A DNA stretch of 64,000 nt from Chryseobacterium sp. 52 (GTDB lineage Bacteria > Bacteroidota > Bacteroidia > Flavobacteriales > Weeksellaceae). This document shows, piece after piece, positions 1 through 8,245 of the stretch. Every line of letters begins with the position of its first letter. Position 1 is the first letter of the stretch. The position numbers were made by a program, and so were the translations under genes. The notes under the pieces are model-generated. The model searched no databases and had not been told where the DNA came from. It worked only from the letters and a program-made list of their open reading frames with translations. The stretch spans positions 744,001 to 808,000 of the forward strand of contig NZ_PEEX01000001.1 of the NCBI RefSeq assembly GCF_002754245.1. The letters run 5' to 3'.

Positions 1-1
1 G

Positions 2-610
2 CCTGACGGAAAAAGACCGGGAATATTTTATATGCCGCTTCCTGACCCTTCGAAATTCAATGTAACTTCGGGAATGGAGTCTCTTTTCCTTCATGAGGCA
101 ATTCCGGGACATCATTATCAGGTTTCACTTCAACAGGAGAATACAAAGCTTCCCAAGTTTATGAGATTCGGTTGGTTTGGAGCTTATGGTGAAGGCTGGG
201 CACATTATTGTGAAACATTGGGCCCTGAGTTCGGGCTTTATACAGATCCTTACCAGAAAATGGGGTATCTGAGCGACCAGATGCTGAGAGCAGTAAGACT
301 GGTTGTTGACACGGGAATTCATACGGGAACAATGACCAGAGAAGAGGCGATTAAGTATTTCCTGAGCAATATTTCCTATGATGAAGCGAGTGCTACTGCA
401 GAAGTGGAAAGATATATGGCAATGCCGGGACAGGCTTTAGGCTACAAAATAGGCTCACTGAGAATCCGTGAACTTAGAGAGAAGTATCAGAAAGAGCTTG
501 GAAGTAAATTTAACCTGGCAAACTTCCATGATGAGATTTTAAGCCAGGGATGCCTTCCTTTGGATGTTCTGAACAGAAAAATGGAACTTTGGGCAGGTAA
601 ACAGAAATAG
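2..610 (+). CDS. DUF885 family protein, C-terminal part (5' end outside window)
   Basis: The frame is open from the first bases of the window, so this is the last ~200 residues of a longer protein (DUF885 members are usually 550-600 residues). The visible part contains HEAIPGHHYQ, a zinc-peptidase-like signature of the DUF885 family, followed by a conserved YGEGWAHYCE segment that could supply a further metal ligand. DUF885 proteins in Bacteroidota are often secreted or periplasmic and are assumed to be metal-dependent hydrolases, but the substrate is not known. A hairpin terminator follows 29 bases after the stop, so this is the end of its transcript. The family assignment is firm; the function is only inferred from the family. 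Confidence 0.85.
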   Translation, partial: PDGKRPGIFYMPLPDPSKFNVTSGMESLFLHEAIPGHHYQVSLQQENTKLPKFMRFGWFGAYGEGWAHYCETLGPEFGLYTDPYQKMGYLSDQMLRAVRLVVDTGIHTGTMTREEAIKYFLSNISYDEASATAEVERYMAMPGQALGYKIGSLRIRELREKYQKELGSKFNLANFHDEILSQGCLPLDVLNRKMELWAGKQK

Positions 611-638
611 AAAAGACTTAAAATATATAAAATATTAC

Positions 639-674
639 AGATGGGATGATTAACTTTAATGTCCCATCTTTTTT
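639..674 (+). terminator. Rho-independent terminator after the DUF885 gene
   Basis: An 8-bp perfect stem (639-646 with 662-669) encloses a 15-base loop, and six T residues begin at its 3' edge. It lies just downstream of the stop codon at 610. Confidence 0.75.
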
Positions 675-775
675 GTTTTAACCTTTTTCTAGATGAATAT
701 TTATATTTTAAACAGAAATTAATCTCTTGATTCAAGAAATGGGAATGGAAACTACAATTAACTAAGCCAATAAAA

Positions 776-1225
776 ATGATCATAGAAAGCCTAAGATCTC
801 TTTACAGCAGAGATTTAAATAAACTAAGAACAGAGATAGAATCTTACCAAAACGAGAATGCTCTTTGGAAAACAGATAAAAACATCTCCAATTCAGCAGG
901 AAATCTCTGTCTGCATCTGGTTGGAAATCTCAATAATTTTATAGGCACAGAACTTGGAAAAACCGGCTATGTCAGAAACAGGGAACTGGAATTTTCGTTA
1001 AAAGATGTTCCAAAGGCTGAACTCATAGAAAAAGTCATAGCAACGGCTGCGATGGTAGATTCTGTCCTCAGCAACTTAACGTATGAAGATCTGGAAAAAG
1101 AATATCCTCTTATCGTTTTTGAAGATAAAATGACAACAGGATATTTTTTAATTCATCTGATTACCCATTTGGATTATCATCTGGGGCAGATCAATTATCA
1201 TAGGAGATTATTGGATGCTGAGTAA
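776..1225 (+). CDS. DinB-like / DUF1572 four-helix protein
   Basis: A 149-residue soluble protein of the DinB/YfiT-like superfamily, small four-helix bundles that often bind a divalent metal through three histidines. Candidate ligands are the His in LCLHLVGNL (near residue 47) and the His cluster near the C-terminus in LITHLDYHLGQINYH (about residues 128-142), which match the usual spacing of one early and two late ligands. Members include bacillithiol or mycothiol S-transferases and many uncharacterised proteins, so no reaction can be named. It stands alone between a terminator and the convergent nth gene. The ATG is preceded by an A-rich stretch, as is usual here. Confidence 0.8.
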   Translation: MIIESLRSLYSRDLNKLRTEIESYQNENALWKTDKNISNSAGNLCLHLVGNLNNFIGTELGKTGYVRNRELEFSLKDVPKAELIEKVIATAAMVDSVLSNLTYEDLEKEYPLIVFEDKMTTGYFLIHLITHLDYHLGQINYHRRLLDAE

Positions 1226-1267
1226 ATTCTGATTGTTTTATTTGACTACCCCGTCTTTTTGTTTCAC

Positions 1268-1293
1268 AAAAATCCACCCCTTCAGAGAAGGGG
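1268..1293 (-). terminator. Likely terminator of nth
   Basis: A 7-bp perfect GC-rich stem (1277-1283 with 1287-1293, 3-base loop) lies 26 bases beyond the nth stop. On the minus strand it is followed, after four bases, by a run of five T (A-run 1268-1272). The gap before the T-run makes this less certain than the others; the hairpin could also be a dispersed intergenic repeat. Confidence 0.4.
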
Positions 1294-1318
1294 AATGAGA
1301 GCATGCTCAAATGTCGTT

Positions 1319-1939
1319 TTATTTTTCAAACATCATCTTTGTGATAAAGTCCTTCTCCCCTTTTCCTCTCGCCGGGGAATATTCTCTGCCGTAGAAAATG
1401 ATCTGAAGATGCAGTTTATTCCATACTTCTTCAGGAAATATGGCTTTAGCATCTTTCTCTGTTTCTACCACATTTTTTCCTGAAGTCAGCTTCCAAAGGG
1501 TCATCAGTCTGTGAATATGGGTATCTACCGGAAAAGCAGGAAATCCGAAGGCCTGGCTCATCACTACTGAAGCGGTTTTATGTCCCACCCCCGGTAGAGC
1601 TTCCAGCTCTTCATAAGTCTGCGGAACGATACCATCATGTCTTTCCAATAAAAGTTCGGCCATCCTTTTCAGATTTTTGGCTTTGGTATTGGATAGTCCT
1701 ATTTCTTTGATGAGTTCTTTGATTTCAAATTCTTCCAGTCTGGCCATTCTTTGCGGGGTTCCGGCCACTTCGAAAAGATGGGGAGTCACCTGATTCACTT
1801 TTTTATCAGTCGTCTGCGCAGAAAGCGCTACAGCAACCATTAATGTGTAAGGATCTGTATGGTCCAAAGGGATAGGAGTTTGCGGATACAGCGTCTCTAA
1901 TTCTTTCTGAACAAGATCAGCTCTTTGCTTTTTTGTCAT
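1319..1939 (-). CDS. nth: Endonuclease III, iron-sulfur-free form
   Basis: DNA glycosylase/AP lyase of base excision repair that removes oxidised pyrimidines. The helix-hairpin-helix LPGVGHKT holds the catalytic Lys (K121), and the PVDTHIHRL segment holds the catalytic Asp (D139); these match E. coli Nth K120 and D138. The ATG at 1939 was chosen over one at 1960 because it aligns with the family N-terminus and because a TAnnTTTG -10-type box on the minus strand (1958-1965) lies just upstream of it. The classic C-terminal Cys-X6-Cys-X2-Cys-X5-Cys cluster is missing: the protein contains no cysteine at all and ends in a basic tail of the YSPARG type. It is 206 residues, close to the normal length. 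The function is confident; cluster loss seems to be common in related flavobacteria (recalled, not searched). Confidence 0.93.
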   Translation of the reverse strand: MTKKQRADLVQKELETLYPQTPIPLDHTDPYTLMVAVALSAQTTDKKVNQVTPHLFEVAGTPQRMARLEEFEIKELIKEIGLSNTKAKNLKRMAELLLERHDGIVPQTYEELEALPGVGHKTASVVMSQAFGFPAFPVDTHIHRLMTLWKLTSGKNVVETEKDAKAIFPEEVWNKLHLQIIFYGREYSPARGKGEKDFITKMMFEK

Positions 1940-1955
1940 GTAACCATTAAATTTG
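1925..1955 (+). promoter_or_regulatory. Promoter of bcp
   Basis: TTG at 1925-1927, a 20-base spacer and TAAATTTG at 1948-1955 match the Bacteroidota primary-sigma consensus exactly. The upstream element lies inside the first codons of nth. The predicted transcript start is about 10 bases before the bcp ATG. Confidence 0.65.
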
Positions 1956-1957
1956 AA

Positions 1958-1965
1958 CAAAAATA
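1958..1965 (-). promoter_or_regulatory. -10-type box of nth
   Basis: CAAAAATA on the plus strand reads TATTTTTG on the minus strand (TAnnTTTG). It overlaps the divergent bcp control region in a 33-base gap. No good TTG element was found at the right distance. Confidence 0.4.
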
Positions 1966-1972
1966 ATTCATT

Positions 1973-2422
1973 ATGCTGAAAGTTGGAGATAAATTACCTG
2001 AATTTGAAGGAACAAATCAGGACGGGGAAACCATAGCCTCATCACAATTGATTGGAAAGAAATTAGTCGTTTTCTTTTATCCTCAAGCCAGTACTCCAAC
2101 GTGTACTGTGGAGGCGTGCAATCTGAGCGACAATTACTCAATGCTTAAAAAAGCAGGATTTCAGCTGCTTGGGGTAAGCGGAGATACTGTCAAGAAGCAG
2201 AAAAACTTCCACAGCAAGTTTGAATTTCCGTATGATCTTATTGCTGATGAAAACCATGATGTTATTGAAAAATTCGGGGTTTGGCAGGAGAAGAAGACAT
2301 TCGGAAAAACCTATATGGGGATTGTAAGAACCACCTTTATTTTTGATGAAAACGGAATATGTACAAGAGTGATAGAGAAAGTGACTTCCAAAACGGCTGC
2401 AGAACAGATTCTGGAGGGATAG
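1973..2422 (+). CDS. bcp: Thiol peroxidase, BCP/PrxQ-type peroxiredoxin
   Basis: Thioredoxin-dependent peroxidase that reduces hydrogen peroxide and organic hydroperoxides in the cytoplasm. At 149 residues it has the usual length. The active-site segment reads TPTCTVEAC, giving the peroxidatic Cys44 and a resolving Cys49 five residues later, the arrangement of E. coli Bcp (C45/C50); the Gly normally found in TPGCT is Thr here. The FGV and RTTFIFD segments further on are typical of the fold. It is transcribed divergently from nth through overlapping promoters, so an oxidative-damage repair enzyme and a peroxidase share one control region. Confidence 0.95.
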   Translation: MLKVGDKLPEFEGTNQDGETIASSQLIGKKLVVFFYPQASTPTCTVEACNLSDNYSMLKKAGFQLLGVSGDTVKKQKNFHSKFEFPYDLIADENHDVIEKFGVWQEKKTFGKTYMGIVRTTFIFDENGICTRVIEKVTSKTAAEQILEG

Positions 2423-2460
2423 TTTAGCCGAACGCAAAGCACCAAACAATAACAAACTAA

Positions 2461-2511
2461 AAATCAAACCATTAAATCAATTAACAACTGAATTAATGGT
2501 TTGATTTTTTT
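2461..2511 (+). terminator. Terminator of bcp
   Basis: A 15-bp perfect AT-rich stem (2461-2475 with 2493-2507) with a 17-base loop is followed by T residues to 2511. It lies between bcp and the convergent GNAT gene and may act in both directions. Confidence 0.75.
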
Positions 2512-2546
2512 ATCTTAATTAAAATATTTGTGCGTCCTAAAAGAAC

Positions 2547-3080
2547 TTACTTCGTTTCATAATACATCAGTTCTTCGTCTTCATCCGGAAGCGTAACGTA
2601 TGTTTTGAATTCAAGTCCCAGTTTTTCAATCAGTTTTTGGGAAGAAAAGTTATCTTTTGAAGTAATGGCAGAGATCTTCATTAAACCAAAGATATCCATG
2701 CTGATCGATTTTACCTTCTGAGCTGATTCAAAAGCATAGCCTTTTCCTTCAAATTCTTCCAGCAGGGAAAATCCTATATCCACTACATCAAGGCCTTCCC
2801 TTTCAAAGATTCCTACAGCTCCTATTTTCTCGCCCTTATCTTTGGTGACGATCAGATAATTTCCGAAACCTAATCTGTCAAACTGCGGAAGAAATCTGTT
2901 TTTGATATAGTTTTCTGCATCAGAAATCGTATTTATCCCACGATTACCGATGTATTTGATGAATTTCGGTCTATTGTAAAGTTCAAAAATAAACTCTCTG
3001 TCATCCACAGATATGGGCTGAATGATCAGTCTTTCCGTTTCGTAAACGTTATTTTCGTTTGGTAGATTTTTTAGGGTCAT
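2547..3080 (-). CDS. GNAT family N-acetyltransferase (RimJ/RimL-like)
   Basis: A 177-residue acyl-CoA N-acyltransferase. It opens with YETERLIIQPISVDD, the usual start of RimJ/RimL-type enzymes, and has the acetyl-CoA binding region around EEFEGKGYAFES (about residues 108-119) and a C-terminal SSQKLIEKLGLEF motif (about residues 146-158). These enzymes acetylate ribosomal protein N-termini or small amines; the substrate cannot be read from the sequence. Its start overlaps the end of the upstream secreted-protein gene by 32 bases in another frame, which suggests co-transcription and translational coupling. Confidence 0.85.
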   Translation of the reverse strand: MTLKNLPNENNVYETERLIIQPISVDDREFIFELYNRPKFIKYIGNRGINTISDAENYIKNRFLPQFDRLGFGNYLIVTKDKGEKIGAVGIFEREGLDVVDIGFSLLEEFEGKGYAFESAQKVKSISMDIFGLMKISAITSKDNFSSQKLIEKLGLEFKTYVTLPDEDEELMYYETK

Positions 3081-3711
3081 CTTTTGGTTCTTCTTTTTTC
3101 TGAATTTTTAGAAGTCGTGGATTATTAGCGCACTTTTTATTGTAAAGTTCAATATAGGTTCCGTTATCTTTTACGTTGGAGACAGCGCCAGAAGACTTAT
3201 TGACAGTCAGCGTATAATGTGTTTTCTGGTACGGACATTCTTTTGAGGTGAGCTTACCCAGATCCAGATAGTAATTGGCAGCATCTTCATCATAATTCCC
3301 GGCAATATGCTTAAACTCTTCATCTACCATATACCCGTCAGCCGTCAGGATAATGGCTGCTTCTTCCGCATTGTCAATTTTTCCGACAAATTTTCTCAGA
3401 CCTTCAAGATCTGTTATATAATTGGTCTTTCCTCCTGAGGTATAGGCAATATAATAAAAGCTGTCTTCGTCAGGGAATAAATCAAAGCCGGAAAACTGAG
3501 GGGTATAGTCTTTTTTACCACCTGATGTTTTTATCTCCTGGTTTTTTCCATAGCTGTTGTACACCAATACCCATGAATCCATCTTATCATTCGGGATGAT
3601 CTGTTGCAAAATATTCGGGATATTGGGAAAGTTTTTCTTATTCTGGGAAAATCCTAAGAATCCCCAAAGCAGAAACAAAAGAACGGTTAATTGAGTTGCG
3701 GTTTTCATCAT
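3049..3711 (-). CDS. Secreted protein of unknown function
   Basis: A 220-residue protein with a clear N-terminal signal peptide (two Lys/Thr residues, then LTVLLFLLWGFLGFSQ, with cleavage likely after FSQ). No family was recognised. The mature part is rich in Tyr, Asp and Lys; two cysteines in the last third (SKECPYQ and NKKCANN) could form a disulfide. The C-terminus is a charged Lys/Glu/Asp/Pro tail. It overlaps the downstream GNAT gene by 32 bases. The coding call rests on the signal peptide, the length and the tight packing; the function is open. Confidence 0.7.
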   Translation of the reverse strand: MMKTATQLTVLLFLLWGFLGFSQNKKNFPNIPNILQQIIPNDKMDSWVLVYNSYGKNQEIKTSGGKKDYTPQFSGFDLFPDEDSFYYIAYTSGGKTNYITDLEGLRKFVGKIDNAEEAAIILTADGYMVDEEFKHIAGNYDEDAANYYLDLGKLTSKECPYQKTHYTLTVNKSSGAVSNVKDNGTYIELYNKKCANNPRLLKIQKKEEPKDDPKKSTKRK

Positions 3712-3744
3712 AATTCAAAAATCAGCAGAAAGGTACCAATTATT

Positions 3745-4827
3745 TTACATGAATTTATCTCCTTTCTTGAAACTTTTCAGGTCAAGAACATAATCTTTGA
3801 TCAGTTGATCATTATCTCTGGGACAGATCAACAGCGCTTTATCCGTATCTACAATAATAAAATCCTGAAGCCCGTCAATGATTACAGCTTTGTTATTATT
3901 TTTCAGGCGGATAATATTTCCCTTGGAATTATAGTTCACAAAATGCTTGAGTTTAACAGCATTTCCATCTTTATCTTTTTCTGTATTTTCATATACGGAA
4001 GTCCATGTTCCCAGGTCACTCCAACCCAAATCAGAAGGAATTACATAGACATTCTTTGCTTTTTCAAGGATTCCATTGTCAATGGAAATTTTCTGAACCT
4101 TAGGATAAATGGTTTCAATACAGCTATCCTCTTTTTCAGAATTGTACTCGCAGGCCATGAAATGCTGCATCATTTCAGGAAGATACAGTTCAAATGCATG
4201 ATGAATGCTTTTTACATTCCAGATAAATATTCCCGCATTCCACAGAAAATCACCACTTTCTAAAAAGCTTTGTGCAATCTCAAGAATAGGTTTTTCCGTA
4301 AAGGTTTTTACTTTAAAATACTCTGAACCCTTTTTTTCTACAAACTGGATGTATCCATATCCTGTATCGGGTCTCGTAGGGGTAATCCCCAAAGTTACCA
4401 GATAGTCATGTTCTGCAGCCAGATCAAAGGCAAGTTCTACTTTTTCCAGGAATACCTCTTCTTTTAAGATTAAATGATCTGCCGGAAGTACAATCATCGT
4501 GGCATTCGGATTAATTTCAGAAATCTTGTTGGCCATGTACAGATTACAGGCCGCTGTATTTTTCATCAGAGGTTCACCCACAATATTCTCTTCAGGAATG
4601 TCCGGAAGCTGCTGGTGGGAAAGCGCCACGTATTCTTTATTCGTGATTACGAATATCTGTTCTTTAGGAATGATCCGGCTGATTCTGTCATAAGTCTGCT
4701 GAATCATAGTACGCCCGATTCCTAAAATATCCTGAAACTGTTTTGGAAATTTCTGTGTACTCATAGGCCAGAACCGGCTCCCGATTCCTCCCGCCATGAT
4801 GACACAGTATCTATCTGATTTTAACAT
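3745..4827 (-). CDS. manC: Mannose-1-phosphate guanylyltransferase
   Basis: Makes GDP-mannose from mannose 1-phosphate and GTP for surface polysaccharide or glycoprotein synthesis. The nucleotide-binding motif MAGGIGSRFWPMS (residues 11-23) with KFPKQF just after it and the FTEKP motif in the middle are diagnostic of sugar-phosphate nucleotidyltransferases of the GMP type. At 360 residues it is the single-domain form, without the C-terminal phosphomannose isomerase domain of longer ManC/AlgA proteins. It overlaps the upstream SprT-like gene by 7 bases and so probably shares its transcript. Nearby glycosyltransferases at 9-13 kb could use the product, but they are not in the same operon. Confidence 0.93.
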   Translation of the reverse strand: MLKSDRYCVIMAGGIGSRFWPMSTQKFPKQFQDILGIGRTMIQQTYDRISRIIPKEQIFVITNKEYVALSHQQLPDIPEENIVGEPLMKNTAACNLYMANKISEINPNATMIVLPADHLILKEEVFLEKVELAFDLAAEHDYLVTLGITPTRPDTGYGYIQFVEKKGSEYFKVKTFTEKPILEIAQSFLESGDFLWNAGIFIWNVKSIHHAFELYLPEMMQHFMACEYNSEKEDSCIETIYPKVQKISIDNGILEKAKNVYVIPSDLGWSDLGTWTSVYENTEKDKDGNAVKLKHFVNYNSKGNIIRLKNNNKAVIIDGLQDFIIVDTDKALLICPRDNDQLIKDYVLDLKSFKKGDKFM

Positions 4828-5420
4828 TCTTGCCTACATTTTTCAACCCTAGCCAGAGGCTTGAAAGAATACTTTCTTCCCGTAGCCAGATTCTTACAAA
4901 GATAGTTTTTTTTAATCAGACCTTCTAATAAATACTTTTCGTTCCGATATATAAAAAATTCTCCTTTTTGAAGTTCCTCAATGAAATGAAGTGTATCATC
5001 TTGTTTCTCAGTATGAAAATATCTTACAAGATCCGGACTTGCCATAAAATTGGCTTTTGGAGATTTTGAAAATCTGATGATGATGGGTTTCAAATCTTCA
5101 TCGTAGATCTCAATACTTTCAAGAAGCATGTTTCTAAACGTTTCCTTCCACTCGTTTCCGTGTGGCGATATTCTGCGTCCATATTTTTCAAAGGCGATCA
5201 AATGAGCAAGCTCATGCGTGAGAACAAAGAAAAAAAGCGGTGGTGTCAACGTTGAATTGACTGTTATTTCATGAGAATTATCCGGAAGTTTTCTATAATC
5301 TCCCAGTTTAGAATTTCGGCTGCGGGTAACTTTTATATGAATAAAATAATCTGCAAACCAAATCCTTAAGTATTTAAGTGTATTTTGAGGTAAATATTTT
5401 TCTAATGACTGGATAGACAT
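4821..5420 (-). CDS. SprT-like zinc metalloprotease-fold protein
   Basis: A 199-residue protein with the HELAH zinc signature (His69, Glu70, His73) and a likely third ligand, His87, in SPHGNEWK, the arrangement of the SprT-like domain. C-terminal cysteines (YLCKNL and the last residues KCRQEC) may form a remnant zinc ribbon, as in longer SprT proteins. Eukaryotic Spartan relatives cleave DNA-protein crosslinks; the role of bacterial members is poorly known. It begins 2 bases after the end of the TolC-type gene and overlaps manC by 7 bases, so the three genes look like one transcription unit despite unrelated roles. Confidence 0.82.
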   Translation of the reverse strand: MSIQSLEKYLPQNTLKYLRIWFADYFIHIKVTRSRNSKLGDYRKLPDNSHEITVNSTLTPPLFFFVLTHELAHLIAFEKYGRRISPHGNEWKETFRNMLLESIEIYDEDLKPIIIRFSKSPKANFMASPDLVRYFHTEKQDDTLHFIEELQKGEFFIYRNEKYLLEGLIKKNYLCKNLATGRKYSFKPLARVEKCRQEC

Positions 5421-5421
5421 T

Positions 5422-6750
5422 TTACAAAGTTAATGGAATTCCCGAATAGAAATTCAGCAATTTAAGACTGAAAAGATAATTATATTTTGCCTGAGCAACT
5501 GATCCCTGCGCGTTTGCATAATTATTTCTTGCCACATTGACTTCATAAATCGTCGTTCTTCCTGCCGTATAACTTTTATCCGCAAACTCTAAAGCCAGCT
5601 TTGTGCTTTTTTCTGTTTCCATAGCCGAAAGGAAGGTTTCATAATTGGCGTCTGCATCAAACTGCGCTTTCTGAACACTCTGTCTTACATTTTGTTTCTG
5701 CTGCTCCAAGGTATTTTTGGCAACACTCTGATTAATTTTAGATTGTTCAACCTGCAGTTTAGTAATTCCTTTATTGAAAATAGGAATATTCAGGGAAAGC
5801 CCTACATTCTGACCGAAATTATCCTTGTACTGCTGGAAAAAGCTTAGCTGATTGGCATTGATAGTTCCATTATTATTCAGAAGGTTGTTATAGAAAGAAG
5901 AAACGCCTGCATTAGCTGTAAGCGTAGGCCAGAATGCTGTTCTTGACACTTCTGTTTGAGCTTCTGCCGACTTTATTCTGCTTTCTGCCGCTTTTATTTC
6001 CGGACGTGTTTCATAAGCCGTTGTAAGAACTTCTTCAACGGATTTTAACTGAGATGGCAATGTATCAGATACATTCACATCTTCCACATCAAAACCTTTA
6101 TACTCCGTAAGCTGAAGGAGCTGAACAATTGCGAAAAGAGCTCTTCCGACATTGATGTCTGCCGTTTTAAGATTCTGCTTTTCTCTTGCAAGAGCAGCCT
6201 CTGCTTCTGCCAGAATTGTCTGTGCAGTGGTTCCCACCTGAGTCGTTATTTTTGCCCTGTCATATTGTTTTTGAGCGTTTGCTACCGCACTCTGAGAGAT
6301 CTTCACAATCTCTTTATTCAGGAGAACAGTAAGATACTGCTGTGCAATTTGCAGAGAAATGTCATTTTTAATCGTTTCTATATCATACTGGCTGGCTTCC
6401 ACATCAAACTGGATTTTTCTGACGTTTTTCTCCAACCTTCCATTATTGTATATTAAGATATCAGCTCCAAGCCCGGCATTATTACTGAATCTGTCATTCC
6501 TGATACTTCCCGTACCCAGTGACGCCTGCCCGAAACTCACGTTATTCCCCATATTTGCAGAGACAGAAGGCAGGTATTCTTTTTTGGCCATTTTAAGATT
6601 AGAATCCTGAATCTGTTTAGAATATTGATTTTGGATAACCTGAAGATTATGCTCCACAGCATAGTCTACACATTCTCTTAAGGACCATTTCTTCTGAGCA
6701 CTTAGCCCCAGACAGCTTAATCCAAAAACGATAATCCAAACTTTTTTCAT
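5422..6750 (-). CDS. TolC family outer membrane efflux protein
   Basis: A 442-residue outer membrane channel component of a tripartite efflux or secretion system. It has a signal peptide (KKVWIIVFGLSCLGLSAQ), then the typical WSLRECVDYAVEHN start of TolC-like proteins and two repeated long coiled-coil/beta segments. The Met at 6750 was chosen: the longer frame to 6780 would begin inside a perfect -10-type box (6778-6785) and would place ten residues ahead of the signal peptide. No periplasmic adaptor or inner membrane pump gene lies next to it, so the partner pump must be encoded elsewhere. Confidence 0.9.
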   Translation of the reverse strand: MKKVWIIVFGLSCLGLSAQKKWSLRECVDYAVEHNLQVIQNQYSKQIQDSNLKMAKKEYLPSVSANMGNNVSFGQASLGTGSIRNDRFSNNAGLGADILIYNNGRLEKNVRKIQFDVEASQYDIETIKNDISLQIAQQYLTVLLNKEIVKISQSAVANAQKQYDRAKITTQVGTTAQTILAEAEAALAREKQNLKTADINVGRALFAIVQLLQLTEYKGFDVEDVNVSDTLPSQLKSVEEVLTTAYETRPEIKAAESRIKSAEAQTEVSRTAFWPTLTANAGVSSFYNNLLNNNGTINANQLSFFQQYKDNFGQNVGLSLNIPIFNKGITKLQVEQSKINQSVAKNTLEQQKQNVRQSVQKAQFDADANYETFLSAMETEKSTKLALEFADKSYTAGRTTIYEVNVARNNYANAQGSVAQAKYNYLFSLKLLNFYSGIPLTL

Positions 6751-6777
6751 ATTAATAATTTTCAATATTAGACGAGC

Positions 6778-6785
6778 CAAATATA
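6778..6785 (-). promoter_or_regulatory. -10-type box of the TolC-like gene
   Basis: TATATTTG on the minus strand matches TAnnTTTG and lies 27 bases upstream of the chosen ATG at 6750. No TTG was found at the usual spacing. Confidence 0.4.
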
Positions 6786-6847
6786 AAAAAGTTACAGTTT
6801 TAATGATTAATATTTTATTTTAAAAAAACTTTTGTGAATTTTGCAGT

Positions 6848-8092
6848 ATGACAAACGGACAATATCAGGAAGCTGTAGACTGGCTTTTCGTACAGGCTCC
6901 CAACTATCAGATCGACGGCCTGAAGGCCTATAAACCTGGATTAGAAAACATTACAAAGCTTTGTGCTTTCTTTGGAAATCCTCAGGAAAAGATACGGTGC
7001 ATCCATATCGGAGGAACGAACGGAAAAGGATCTTCCAGCAATATGCTGGCCTCTGTTCTTCAGGATGCAGGCTATAAAGTAGGTTTATACAACTCTCCGC
7101 ACCTCATTGATTTCACAGAACGCATCAAAGTAAACGGGAAAAACTGCAATAAAGAGTTTATCTTTAATTTCATTCAGAAACTTAAAACTCTTCCCGAAGA
7201 TATCCTTCCCTCTTTTTTTGAGTTTACCACCATTATGGCTTTTGAATATTTTTACCAGCAAAAGGTAGACTTTGCGATTATTGAAGTTGGGCTCGGCGGA
7301 AGACTGGACTCAACGAATATCATTAAACCTCTGGTTTCAGCCATCACCAATGTGCAACTGGATCATCAGAATATTTTAGGTGACACCATTGAAGAGATTG
7401 CTGCAGAGAAAGCAGGAATCATCAAAAATAATATTCCGGTTGTTTCAGGCGATGAAACTGAAACCGTAAAAAATATCATCAGACAAAAGGCTCAAAGCGA
7501 AAATGCCCCTTTTATTGATGCAACAACACTACAATCTGATCTGGCTTCCGATCTTACAGGAAATTATCAGAAGAAAAATATCCGTGTGGTTCTTGCCCTG
7601 ATAGAAGAGCTTAAAAAACTAAATATCCTGGTTTCTGACGAAAACATTGAAAAAGGACTGCTTCATGTACATCAAAATACAGGTTTTATAGGCCGTTGGT
7701 TTGAGTTTTCCAAAGACCCTCTAACAATTTGTGATACCGGACACAATCAGGCAGGATTGGAACATGTATTTTCTCAACTGAATTCTATTGACAGACACAA
7801 ACATGTCATTCTGGGGTTTGTAAATGATAAAAAAATAGATGAAGTGATGGCTCTTCTACCTGAAAATTCTGAATTTTATTTTGCAAAACCATCTGTCAAC
7901 AGGGGAAGACACCCTGAAGACTATGAAAATCTGCTGCAGGAAGCAAAAATTTTTTACACGATTTTTGATTCAGTACAGGAAGCGTATCTTTCTGCAAAAG
8001 AGCATTGTACAAATGAAGAAATGATTTTCATCGGCGGAAGTAACTTTGTAGTGGGAGAATTTTTAGAAAAAAATTTGGAGATTTCTGAATAA
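6848..8092 (+). CDS. folC: Bifunctional dihydrofolate synthase / folylpolyglutamate synthase
   Basis: Adds glutamate to dihydropteroate and to tetrahydrofolates in the cytoplasm, giving retained, active folate cofactors. The P-loop GGTNGKGSSS is near residues 57-66, and HLIDFTERIKVNG, EVGLGGRLDSTN and the QLDHQNILGDT segment are all hallmarks of the Mur-ligase-like FolC family. The 414-residue length is normal. The gene is monocistronic: it stands between the divergent TolC-like gene and the tRNA promoter, whose upstream element overlaps the last folC codons. Confidence is high. Confidence 0.95.
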   Translation: MTNGQYQEAVDWLFVQAPNYQIDGLKAYKPGLENITKLCAFFGNPQEKIRCIHIGGTNGKGSSSNMLASVLQDAGYKVGLYNSPHLIDFTERIKVNGKNCNKEFIFNFIQKLKTLPEDILPSFFEFTTIMAFEYFYQQKVDFAIIEVGLGGRLDSTNIIKPLVSAITNVQLDHQNILGDTIEEIAAEKAGIIKNNIPVVSGDETETVKNIIRQKAQSENAPFIDATTLQSDLASDLTGNYQKKNIRVVLALIEELKKLNILVSDENIEKGLLHVHQNTGFIGRWFEFSKDPLTICDTGHNQAGLEHVFSQLNSIDRHKHVILGFVNDKKIDEVMALLPENSEFYFAKPSVNRGRHPEDYENLLQEAKIFYTIFDSVQEAYLSAKEHCTNEEMIFIGGSNFVVGEFLEKNLEISE

Positions 8093-8104
8093 GTCGTATA
8101 TTTG
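8075..8104 (+). promoter_or_regulatory. Promoter of the tRNA-Val pair
   Basis: TTG at 8075-8077, a 19-base spacer and a perfect TATATTTG at 8097-8104 match the Bacteroidota consensus. The upstream element lies inside the 3' end of folC. The predicted start is about 25 bases before the first tRNA. Confidence 0.75.
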
Positions 8105-8134
8105 CACCACTCTAAACGAGGAAACAAGTTATAG

Positions 8135-8209
8135 GGGCTCTTAGCTCAGTTGGTTCAGAGCATCTGGTTTACACCCAGAGGGTCGGGGGTTCGAATCCCT
8201 CAGGGCCCA
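8135..8209 (+). tRNA. tRNA-Val (anticodon UAC), copy 1
   Basis: A 75-base cloverleaf can be folded by eye: a 7-bp acceptor stem with one G-U pair, a D arm, an anticodon stem TCTGG/CCAGA with loop TTTACAC (anticodon TAC), and a T arm with TTCGAAT loop. The discriminator is A; the CCA end is not encoded (CAA follows). Confidence 0.96.
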
Positions 8210-8245
8210 CAAAAAGGTTTACTGAAACCTTTCAAAAAAAATTCA

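Noticed and set aside
1940..1960. Longer nth start at 1960
   Set aside because: Adds seven residues with no family match and begins upstream of the minus-strand -10-type box at 1958.
5425..5432. CAAAGTTA as a promoter for the SprT-like gene
   Set aside because: It matches a minus-strand -10-type box but would start transcription at the start codon itself; the gene is more likely read from the TolC-like promoter upstream.
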